Positions 44,911-54,244 of a DNA stretch of 64,000 nucleotides are shown piece after piece. Position 1 is the first letter of the stretch. Every line of letters begins with the position of its first letter. The stretch is from Helichrysum umbraculigerum (lineage: Eukaryota; Streptophyta; Magnoliopsida; Asterales; Asteraceae). Below the pieces are notes generated by a model. It did no database searches, was not told the DNA's origin, and saw nothing but the letters and a program-made list of their open reading frames with translations. A program made the translations under genes and the position numbers. Where the stretch lies: positions 213,720,250 through 213,784,249 of the forward strand of contig CATIUR010000001.1 of NCBI GenBank assembly GCA_949592205.1. The letters run 5' to 3'.

Positions 44911-45872
44911 ATACGTTTTTGCAGGTCTGTTCGAATGGGTTTCAAAATAAACGAGTTCTAACTTAATTTCTACCAATTTCCGCACATATAGGATGTTACT
45001 ACATGGTATAATACGTATTAAAAACATGAAATTAAAGTATAACGATTAGTGTTCTTACAATGTAAAATTTGGATCCAAAATGATGATGATGATACGATCG
45101 TGATGATGATGATGCCCAAGAGATGATTTAGATGGTGATGATGTTGTTGTGATTTTGATCTTGTTAATGTTTTTGTTGTTGTTGAAATGAAACCGAAAGA
45201 GAGAAAGGGAGAGAGCCGAGAGAGATCAAAATGAGTGCGTGTGTGTGTTTTGAATTATTGGGGTCGGTTGTATACCGGCCTCAATAATTGAAGTAGATGG
45301 GTATTTTCGACCCGTGTTTGCGTACCCGATCGTAAAATAGTATAATATTTTAAAATGGAAAATTTCTAAATATCATATCGTATACGTTTTTAATTAAAGT
45401 ATTTTATAAAAATACTTTTAATGAGATATAAAAATATATCTTAGTTTTACTTAAAATGTACGGATAGTTTTCAGTATCTAAAATGTATTTAAATTTCAAA
45501 CGGAGTACGTAGTTATTATTCTCAATAATAATACTTTGTTTAAAAATGTTTTTCACCAAATTTTATTTTGGGTTTCTACGTTTTGTTAGGTTCGTGTATT
45601 TGCGATTATTAATTAATCGTTTCGGTTTATATATATACATATATATATAATACTTGTGTACTTGAGTATTGACACGTATGTAATTACGTGTTTTAAAAGT
45701 TTAAATTAGGAGCTAATTTTGGGTTATTTTGACCGGGTGTCACAGGTTGGCCCAAATACCCATTAAAATGAGGAGATTAATGATTTTTAGTAGTTTATTT
45801 TTAGCAAGTGAACAATTATTTTAGGATAGATATAATAATAATGTGGTCATTAATTTTGAAACGGATGGAGTA

Positions 45873-46738
45873 TTAACAATGGATGTGATATCCTTTTTAA
45901 ATACAGAAAGTGCATATATTGATGGTACCGTAGTAGACATGAACCGTGTGAAAACGAAACTATATTAGGAAAAAATTTTTTTTGTGGTTTTTAAACTTAT
46001 GTTATGCACAGTTAAAGTGTTAAGAGTTCCTAAAGTTTACTTACATACAGTCAGTCGTACACGCATGCGTACATTATACATAAGAGGCCTTTCACTAAAA
46101 CCTCTAGAATGGACCATTATCAATAAATTTCTGACTTTATGTCATCTAATGAATAATTAAACTTTATGTCATCTAATGAATTATTGTAAGTCTTGACATG
46201 AATCTGTATGACACGATTCGATTATATTTTTCTAGTTGGTTTCATTATTTCTAGAATAATTGAACGACATTTATTTCAACTACTACGTACGAACTGGGTT
46301 CACCAGCAAGTAGCCAGTGAGGTGATTTGGAGACTCTTTACACCATATGTTACGAAATATCTAGAAAACTCGTCACGACTACATTATACAAAAACGTCGA
46401 TGACACGAATATGAATTGAAGAAGCTATTTGAAACTTGAATATGATTCGAGGCAGGGTTCAAAGGTCTCATCTACTCGATAAACACGCAAACATCACCAC
46501 ATATACACGAAAGAAATATTTTTCTAAATATAGTTTCGTGTTTTACAAAGATTTTTTGGGTAAAAATGTGAAACTATGGAACATATTGAGAGGTCACCAT
46601 CTCAATCATCAATATGTTGGTTGTTAATAAACAGTATTTACTCCTCCAAAATAATTATCGACAATCATCGTACTTATTGTAACGATTGATAATGGAAAAC
46701 CACATATTATTAGTCAAAAATTGGATTATGTGGATGCT
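45873..46738. other. Intergenic stretch, nothing recognised
   Basis: Only short open frames without family resemblance. The phrase TTTATGTCATCTAATGAAT is duplicated at 46136 and 46162. No element boundaries were identified. Confidence 0.45.
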
Positions 46739-46752
46739 AATAAATTACTAGA

Positions 46753-46951
46753 CCAATCAGGCTTTGCCTGAGTGGTACCGCCACTGCAAATCCACAGGGC
46801 ACACCCGGGTTCGAGCCTCACCAGCCCCCGGAATTTGTGGGCTAACTGTGGGTAGGTGTTTAGCCGGGCAGATCGTCTCTTGCGGGTGGGACGCTGCGGA
46901 ACTCAAAGAGTTCCGGGGTCAGGGGTACCCTCCATTTACCCTTTTTTTTTT
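46753..46951 (+). mobile_element. tRNA-derived SINE (199 bp) with 14-bp TSD
   Basis: It is flanked by the perfect direct repeat AATAAATTACTAGA (46739-46752 and 46952-46965). The head carries a box A-like TGCCTGAGTGG (46765-46775) and a box B GGTTCGAGCC (46808-46817) at tRNA-like spacing. The body is GC-rich (GCCCCCGGAATT, TTGCGGGTGGGACG). The element ends in a poly(T) tract (46942-46951), as in several plant SINE families. The perfect TSD implies a fairly recent insertion. Confidence 0.9.
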
Positions 46952-46965
46952 AATAAATTACTAGA

Positions 46966-47332
46966 TGCTTCATTCAAGTTCAATTCACAATCTTCAACAA
47001 GAACTGGCATAGGCAGGGGATGATGAGCAATGATCATTCTCTTACCTACATATACATACAACGGGAAATATACGAGAAAAAGTGGCCACGACAAGTATTA
47101 TTTGTGTTTTGGACCACACAGTTATGTATAATATGGATTAACAAATATGTATCGCCTTTATGTTAAGCTTGTTCTATTACAAATAGAGAACATTGATGCA
47201 CTATTTTATCAATTAAAAGAGTTTTTGTTCTAGCTGTATGTATGTGAAGAAGCCATCAACCAAACATAAAATGGGTTTGAATTTCGTTAGAGACAATGAG
47301 TATGAAATTTGAACGATGTTTGTGTTAGATTA
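46966..47332. other. Short intergenic stretch
   Basis: No feature was recognised. It ends at the outer edge of the copia LTR, where GTTTG (47328-47332) would be the target duplication; its partner lies outside the window. Confidence 0.4.
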
Positions 47333-47964
47333 TAGCAAACTAATATAAACAAATTATCACATAATCGCGGAAGCATATAAACACGTATTTATAATTAGTT
47401 AAGATCGAGATGTGTACCTTTTAGCTATCTCCAATTAAAACCTTTAATTAAACAAATAGGTTTCACTTAATGGTAAAACCCTCTAGGGTTGCACGCACAC
47501 CACTATCACGACACGATAACGATGCTAGTCGAACTACACTTTAATAAACTTGAACCCTTGCTTTTCCTTCTTGCTTTAATAAAAAAAAAACAAAACGAAA
47601 CCCCTTGGGTTTTTGTTAGTTGACGGCTCACAAAAGGGAAGGAAAATAGGGAGTTATTTTTTAGGGTATTGTATGTATATCTTAGGATCCCAATAACCCT
47701 AACTTAGCTTTGTATTTATAGGCTTTAATTAGGTTTTTGATTTGTATATGGATACCTAAAAATTGGCCCATATAAAACCCAATACAAACCCAATACAAGT
47801 TTTATTCACTTAACATTTAAGTCCCCGGAGTTTAGTTTATATTAAATGTGTATAATAATTAATGCATTATTAATTAATCAATCGTGTCTAAATGATTAAG
47901 TGCGCGCCCCCCATAGGCTCAATCATTTCAGGACATGCTTAAGTCGTGTACATATATACCAACA
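47333..47964 (-). mobile_element. 3' LTR of a Ty1/copia element (632 bp, minus strand)
   Basis: Read on the minus strand it starts TGTTGGTATATATG (47964) after a purine-rich GGAAGC and ends ATAATCTAACA (47333), a TG...CA pair with TGTTRG inverted termini. A TATA-like CCTATAAATAC lies near 47730-47710. About 810 bases of untranslated sequence separate it from the pol stop codon. The 5' LTR lies beyond the right edge, because later elements split the body. Confidence 0.75.
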
Positions 47965-48778
47965 GCTTCCACTTGGACATATCTTAAACAATAACATTGG
48001 TTAGCGTCTAGAAACACTTCAATGTTCCCAGAAATCCCTGAGTTTCATTTCATAAAGTCTCAGATAATGATTTCATCATTTACAATCCCTTTGTTTCAGA
48101 TACCTGTGTTAATCATGAATATGGATCAATGTCATTTAATGATTTAACTGTTCTATTTCTCATTTCGTGTAATTAATCAAGATTACAAAATGGATCGAGA
48201 CACATCTAGATTTCATTTTGGCATGGCCATACACACATCTGATTAATACCTAATGAGCGGCCTAGAAGTATCATTCTTCAATAACGTATTGACGGAACAA
48301 ATTCTATATTGACTGCACATGTCAGTCATGCATTTCTCTACATTTCTGAAAATAGTCCTGTGTAACTACCATTTACGAATAGTTAGAACCATATCAAGAA
48401 GATGCAATCCATACACGCTGAACCTACTTGCATCTCAAGTCTAAGGATTCAGTAAATAATCATTTTCGAATATTTCTTAATGACGACGATCCATAAAGTA
48501 ATAATTCGATGATTTGGGGAATCCGATATGCATCTGTATGAATATCATGTGAGTTTAATGAGACCCTTTCTTACCAATCCCTCATATATGTCTTAGTTTG
48601 ACTATATTCACATAGAGGCAATCGATATTGGATAGTCTAAAATAATAATAAATTATTCAAGGATTAAACATGCAAAAATGAGATACAATAATATTTAAAT
48701 TAAACAAACATACCAAGTACTTTATTTCATTAATAAATAAAATGTTTTACATCTCATATCCAAACACTAATCACGGAA
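47965..48778 (-). other. 3' untranslated internal region of the copia element
   Basis: This is about 810 bases between the pol stop codon and the 3' LTR, with no open frame of note. Its length is more than most copia elements carry. Nothing in it resembles an extra gene such as env. Confidence 0.6.
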
Positions 48779-50640
48779 TTACATGAGATAATTAGCTAAA
48801 CGAAGTCCTATGCCTTCAGCATGTTTAGTAAGCTTTGCTTTCGATAAAGCTTTAGTGAACGGATCAGCTATGTTATGTTCTGTGCGAACTTTGAGTAACT
48901 TGATTTCACCTAGTTCAATTTGTTCTCGAACATAGTGAACTCTCCTTTGGTAGTGTCTGGCACCTTTCTGAACTCCAGGTTCATTGGCAATTATGATTGC
49001 ACCTGAATTATCACAATATAATTCCATAGGTGATTTATTTAAGGGAACCACGCTGAGCCCAAAAATAAACTTTCTAATCCAAACAGCTTCCATAGTGGCT
49101 TCCGAGGCAGCAATGTACTCAGATTCTGTTGCAGACATGGCAGTAGTAGTTTGCTTCTTGCTTTTCCAATCTACTGCTCTTCCATTTAAGGTGAAGACGT
49201 ATCCTGACTGAGATTTCATATCATCTTTGTCAGTATGAAACCCAGCATCGCAATAACCAGTTACTTTAAGCTCAGCTGCAGGATTTCCCCCATAAACCAG
49301 AACCATATCTTTAGTAGATCTCAAGTACTTAAGAATGTTCTTAATAGCAGTCCAGTGACTCACTCCTGGATTCTGTTGAAAACGACTTACAATATTTTGC
49401 GCGAATGCAACATCAGGCCTAGTGCATCTTACAGCATACATAATAGATCCTACAAACGAAGCATAAGGAACATTTTGCATTTGCTTCACCTCATCAGGTT
49501 TAGACGCACCTTGTTTACTATTTAAGTCAAGCTTTTCGAGCATTGGAATATTTCATCTCTTGGAATTTTCCATCCTAAATCTCTTTAGGATTTTATCAAT
49601 ATAAGCTTTTTGACTTAAACTAATCATCCGCTTTGACCTATCTCTATAGATCTTGATTCCGAGTATAAATGCCGCTTCTCCTAAATCTTTCATAGCGAAA
49701 CATGTTCCAAGATAGGATTTTACATCTTGTAATATTGGAACGTTGTTTCCCATGATTAATATGTCATCGACATACAAGATCAGAAAAGTAACATTTCTCC
49801 CACTAGCTTTGAGGTATACACATGGCTCATCATGGTTTTGAAGAAAACCAAACTTTTTGATCTCTTCGTCAAACCATTTATTCCAACTTCTAGATGCTTG
49901 CTTGAGTCCATAAATGGACCTTTGAAGCTTGCATACTTTGTTGGGATGACATGGGTCAATGAAACCTTCAGGTTGATCCATATAGACCTCTTCGTCTAGA
50001 TAACCATTTAAGAAGGCAGTCTTGACATCCATTTGCCAAATCTCATAGTCATAGTATGCAACTATGGATATAAGAATCCTAATAGCTCGAATGTCTGCCA
50101 CAGGAGAGAAGGTTTCTTCATAGTCAATTCCGTAGACTTGAGTATAACTCTTTGCTACAAGACGAGCTTTGTAGGTATGTACATTTCCATCCATGTCGGT
50201 CTTCTTCTTGAAGATCCATTTACACCCAAAGGTTTTAGCATCGGGTATTCGGATGGAAGATTAACCAAGCTCCAAACTTGATTATCTTTCATGGATTGCA
50301 TTTCCACTTTCGTAGCTTCAAGCCATTTGTCAGATTCTGAATCTGTTAATGCAGCTTTGAAGTTTTTAGGTTCGTCTAAATCCCCTAATATATGCTTCTC
50401 AATTTCTACATTTAGACATAACTTCTCGGGAGCACATATAGTCCTATTGGACCGACGAAGTGGAACCTCATCATCATCTTGAACCTCAAGACTTTCTTGT
50501 TCAATTTGATGATTACTAGTGTCTCCAGAAGGTGATGCATCTTCTTGAATTTCTTTAAGATCTACCGCCCTCCTACTGTCTTTTTGAAGTACAAGATCCT
50601 TTTCAAAGAATTCCGCATATCTCACAACTTTGACAGTGTG
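48779..50640 (-). pseudogene. Ty1/copia pol 3' half: reverse transcriptase and RNase H (broken)
   Basis: Minus-strand coding sequence runs from a truncated upstream region (RRSNRTICAPEKLC) through the RT to the stop at 48779. RT blocks are EETFSPVADIRAIRIL, QMDVKTAFLNGYLDEEVYM, SIYGLKQASRSWN and the catalytic LYVDDILIMG (about 49770). RNase H follows (GYCDAGFHTDKDD, SATESEYIAASEA, YCDNSGAI, ADPFTKAL). Two lesions exist: a one-base deletion near 50222-50226 that shifts frame at PLG...KW, and a TGA at 49555-49553 in place of the Gly expected from relatives. The 5' part (gag, protease, integrase) is cut off at 50666 by the next insertion. The family is close to Tnt1-type pol of plants. Confidence 0.9.
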
Positions 50641-50666
50641 TTTAGAAGGGATATAGACATAGTAAC

Positions 50667-53135
50667 TGTAACACCCGCCAAATTAGGACTAGTAATTAGT
50701 GCCTAATCGTATGTTAATACATGTAATTAGTTCTGTGTTAGGCTAATTAATGTATCGAATTATATATATTGTTGAATATATACGAAAAATGCGATTTGAT
50801 TAAATCGTACGCTTTTCAAAACGAATGTAATTCGATTCAATTAAATACGGACGTTGGTGACCAATTTTATTAAATAATGCAACATTATTTATTAACGCTA
50901 TTATATCAAAAATATTATTATGATAATATTTCGTATTCATTTCGAATCATACAAACAAAACTTATATGACTTAAAAATGTAAAACGCACAAAACAAACTA
51001 ACTTACATTTTATAACTCAAATATAAATTGATTTGTAAAATATTTAACTAAAATATCGCGTAATAAATTTGTATTTTAAAACTTACAATTTAATATGTAA
51101 AATAATTATTTAACGTTTAAACGACGGAGTAAACGAACACCACACGGAGGACGGAGACTGAAAGTTGGAGGTTAAACCCCCAACTCCCTTTCTCTCTTTC
51201 TCATTTCTCACCTCACTCTCTCGCTCTTACTCCCTCCTCTTCTTTTTCTCTCAATTCACCAAACACCCACAACCTCACAAAATCACCTAATAAACATACT
51301 AAACGCACTCGGATTTCACTACTCCTTTGGAAGAAAACGCTCACCGCATCCCGATCTATCATCCTATCTTTTCGGATTTTTGATCCGACACTTTGTAAGT
51401 TTCCGACAAATCCCGACACCTCTCGCTTTCTATTGTTTTCGACTTATAATTGTTTGTTTAAGCTTGTAATGTCCATATTTGGGTTGGGTAAAAATATTGG
51501 ACCGAACGGTGGCCGGGAAACTCGTTTTCAACACAAAATCCGGCCAACAGCCTGTAACGTCGCATCTGGCCTGGAGCCTACGTCGCGTATAACGTCGCAC
51601 AGAAATCAATAACGTCGCCTTAGCGACGTCGCACATAACGTCGCATTGAATTATGAAGTCGCACATAGTGACGTCGCCTACTACGTCGCTAGAATCAACA
51701 ACGTCGCGTATAGCGACATCATCCTTAACGTCTCATTAAATTGCGAAACGTCGCCTTTAGCGACGTCATGATCAACGTCGCAATCCTTACCTGCGACGTC
51801 ACACCTAACGTAGCACAAACCAGGACTTGAAAACCTCAGATTTTACTAAGTGTCGAGACCTAAAATTTTAACACCTGATTTTACCCAAATTCGGATCCAG
51901 ATGCGTTTTTCGTCAAAGCAATATAGCAGAAATAAAAATTTTCCAAGCTGACCTGGCAGCTCGACCCCAGCCAGGGGCTCTGCCCCTTGGACCCCGCCAG
52001 GGGCTGCCGCCCCTTGGACCTCGCTACCAGGGGCGCTGCCCACGGACCCCCGTACTTAGATTTCGTAGACACATTTCACACCAAACATCAAACTTGTATA
52101 ACACTTTGAAACTAACAAAATAACGTCAAGATCATTATTACCAATAATCACCAACGGGCCGTACGCGTTTTCAAACACTTAAACTATCCACCGAATTGGG
52201 AACATTTGGACATTATAGTTGGACGAACAACTACAAGGTAGTCTTATTAGATACCTTCGCATATTATAACCATCGCGTGTCGTGGACACCCTCAGGTTAC
52301 AAGTCTTTGGACTTCGATTCTCGGCTAATCATTCTTAGTTTATTTTCATAAACTCAACGACTCAGGTGAGTCTCATAGCCCCTCTTTTTACTGTTTTACT
52401 CAGGGGTGTGATACACTGCTTATTTTAACATGTGAACGCAAGTACAAACATTTCATATACTACATGAGTTTTTCACAACTAATCATTTAAAGTCCTCCGT
52501 CAGTATAGTTGTTAATACGTTGTAGCGTGAATATTAGTATATGGTACCATATAGGATTGACCCTCCTCGTTCGGGTTAGCAAGCACTAACCGGGTAAACG
52601 GACGTACAAATATTTGGAAAGATGAATGTTGATTAGGCATTCGTGGAGGCACCACGCCCGGAATTCTCTATAGGGGACCCGGCCCTCGAGTTAAGTTCAA
52701 CTATGTGCTCATGGCTGTATACATATACATTATCAATTGCTGGATGCAATTCAATTATTTAAATCTTGCGGTTCATACTATATTACTTGATTTCAAACCT
52801 GTGAGCTCACCAGCTTTAGCTGACCCATTTAGCATGTATCGCAGGTACCAAGCAGTAGGTTGCTTTTGCTTCAGGATTTTTAGCTCGAGTCAGCATACAG
52901 ACGATTGAGATTTTCTTGCATTAGTATATTTTGTACAAGTACTTATGTACTGAAATCTCCTTTTATTTACTCGAGCTATGTAAAGCTTTAAATGTTGTAA
53001 ACATTTCAATTATCAATATATTTTGTTAAAACGACGCATATAGAGTCGTTTACTATATATCTTTGTGCTTTGTTTTTGATTAGTAACACCCAAATCGTGC
53101 TTCCGCAAATCAATCATCAATTTGGGGGTGTTACA
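50667..53135 (+). mobile_element. 5' LTR of element 3 (Ty3/gypsy, 2469 bp), inserted into the copia element
   Basis: It begins TGTAACACCCGCC right after copia sequence (left TSD candidate GTAAC, 50662-50666) and ends GGGGGTGTTACA at 53135. Landmarks: TATATATATTG (about 50760), a CT-rich leader (51175-51260), a possible donor TTT|GTAAGT (51394), an ACGTCGC array (51555-51815), the anchor ACTAAGTGTCGAGAC (51846), the donor CTCAG|GTGAGT (GT at 52366), the hairpin CAGC-TTTA-GCTG (52811-52822) and the acceptor ATCGCAG|GTAC (AG at 52843-52844). A GC-rich insert (51950-52050, repeats of CAGGGGC-GC-GCCCCTTGGACC) is not found in the sister LTRs. Confidence 0.92.
51555..51815 (+). repeat. ACGTCGC motif array in the element 3 LTR
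   Basis: About 18 copies of (A)ACGTCGC or its complement GCGACGT occur, such as TAGCGACGTCGCACATAACG (51622 region), with 8-20 base spacing. It occupies the same interval as the GCGACA array of element 1, between the CT-rich leader and the AAGTGTCGA anchor. The motif is related but distinct. Confidence 0.85.
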
Positions 53136-53138
53136 GAT

Positions 53139-53150
53139 TGGTATCAGAGC
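53139..53150 (+). other. Primer-binding site of element 3 (initiator tRNA-Met)
   Basis: TGGTATCAGAGC begins three bases after the LTR end. It is complementary to the 3' end of plant initiator tRNA-Met, the usual primer for plant Ty3/gypsy and Ty1/copia elements. Confidence 0.95.
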
Positions 53151-53463
53151 CTAAGGTTATAGTGAACTAGGTTGCATTTAGTGGGCCTAGACTATGACCA
53201 TTAGGCAGTATTCCTTATTAGGTATAACTGGTTCAGTGATTACGTCATACAAATTTAATTTAACATAGCCTGATCAACTATGTATAATTAAGCAAAGATG
53301 ACGTAAGACCTGAAGGTAGTTATGGCTGAACAGGGTGCACTAGAAGACTCTGACCTTGAGAGGACCGAGACTTAAACATGTTTGTGCTAGACACTCAACA
53401 GTCTATATTATATAGGAACTATATGAATATAGGCCTCACTCTTACTAACGCTTTGTCTCAGAA

Positions 53464-53949
53464 ATGGCAAACACACCGCCCAATTCATCGCGCTCTCAAT
53501 CCGGGTCGCAGAACCCAAGGGTAGCAAGGAGGAACGCCAGGTTGCCTCGAGCTGGACCGTACCCCACTCACTTCACCTTGCCGGCCTTAGCCGCTAGGGT
53601 GAACCAACATGAGCAGCGACTTCGCACCATGGATGTCGTGTTGCAGGAAACGCACGAAAACTGGAGACTTACATCCCTCGAACGCATCGCACAAGTCTCT
53701 GAGGATCACGAAACCACCATTAATAATGTAGACGTTCTATTCAACAAAGTGGTGGAGATAAGCGTAGAAACCGCCCTTTTGAAACACAGACTTGATGAGT
53801 GTGAACAACGCTCTCGGGTATCAGAGGAATACGTCGGCAGTTTGGTTCAACGACTGGCCTTGGCTGAAGACAATGCCCGACAGGCCAGCAGACTTGCCAA
53901 TACTGTGGATCGTCTCATTGAAATGATGGAGCAGATTAATCTACGTTAA
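53464..53949 (+). CDS. Extra ORF between the PBS and gag of element 3 (161 aa, coiled-coil-like)
   Basis: An open frame with good codon structure encodes MANTPPNSSRSQSGSQN, a basic RVARRNARLPRAG region, then long helical heptad-like stretches (RVNQHEQRLRTMD, VETALLKHRLDECEQR, RLANTVDRLIEMMEQINL). This suggests a basic head and a coiled-coil tail. It starts 314 bases after the PBS and stops 295 bases before the gag ATG. No catalytic motif is visible, and I do not recognise the family. Element 4 has no equivalent (its gag starts 162 bases after the PBS). Because it precedes gag in the transcript, gag would need splicing, reinitiation or a second promoter; TTTATTGAAG just before the gag ATG could be an acceptor. 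The lack of stops suggests past selection. Confidence 0.6.
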   Translation: MANTPPNSSRSQSGSQNPRVARRNARLPRAGPYPTHFTLPALAARVNQHEQRLRTMDVVLQETHENWRLTSLERIAQVSEDHETTINNVDVLFNKVVEISVETALLKHRLDECEQRSRVSEEYVGSLVQRLALAEDNARQASRLANTVDRLIEMMEQINLR

Positions 53950-54244
53950 GACTAGTGTAGTCTTTGTCTTGTAATCTATCCTGTAATCTAGTAACTATCT
54001 AAGCGCTACTCTATAATTCGGTCGGATGTAACAATTCTCGGCACCTTTTGTAATACATCCGTAGGATGTAACCTTTGAACTTGTACTATCTATCAAATAT
54101 TCCTTGCTGTTTCAACTCATATTAATTGCCATAATTATTTTTCATATTGATGTTATGTATTACCGCCTTTATACATGTACATCTGAGATAAATACAACTT
54201 TCTTACAAAATCTCATGTATCTTCATTTCTTTTATTGAAGAATC

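Larger units (their letters stand above)
42753..45744 (-). mobile_element. Solo LTR (2992 bp), Ty3/gypsy type, minus strand, perfect TSD
   Basis: Termini are TGTGACACCC (plus-strand left) and GGGTGTCACA (right), flanked by GGTTG on both sides (42748-42752 and 45745-45749). Read on the minus strand it shows a TATA-rich stretch (about 45650-45625), a CT-rich leader (45230-45190), a CpG-motif array (44910-44725), the donor AACAG|GTGAGT (GT at 44225-44224), a 35-bp tandem array (44068-43543), the hairpin CAACC-TTTT-GGTTG (43112-43099) and the acceptor ATTCTCAG|GTAC (AG at 43076-43075). No internal region remains. Confidence 0.93.
42514..45763 (+). mobile_element. SINE-like retroposon within the MITE, itself split by a solo LTR
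   Basis: It is flanked by the perfect 16-bp direct repeat TAAAATGAGGAGATTA (42498-42513 and 45764-45779). This length indicates target-primed (LINE/SINE-type) integration. The head has pol III promoter-like boxes, TAGCCTAGCGG (42526-42536, box A) and GGTTCGAAAC (42547-42556, box B), set closer together than in a tRNA. Without the LTR the insert is about 250 bp (42514-42752 plus 45750-45763). The minus strand of its body is open for about 70 codons (GYLGQPTGTAPYFNGARPNL and beyond), continuous across the LTR insertion once one TSD copy is removed. There is no A- or T-rich tail, so the exact class is uncertain. Confidence 0.6.
42354..45870. mobile_element. Stowaway-type MITE split by later insertions
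   Basis: The left end is CTCCCTATGTCC (42354) and the right end is GAAACGGATGGAG (45870). These are variants of the Stowaway CTCCCTCCGT terminus, and TA stands on both sides (42352-42353 and 45871-45872). The MITE sequence proper is 42354-42513 and 45780-45870, about 250 bp, interrupted at TAAAATGAGGAGATTA by a SINE-like insertion that itself contains a solo LTR. The call rests on termini, the TA TSD and size. Confidence 0.75.

Noticed and set aside
46208..46627. Two adjacent open frames of 63-68 codons
   Set aside because: Random composition, no splice context, no family similarity that I can see.
47965..48778. Possible env-like gene between copia pol and the 3' LTR
   Set aside because: No open frame longer than a few dozen codons in the sense orientation.
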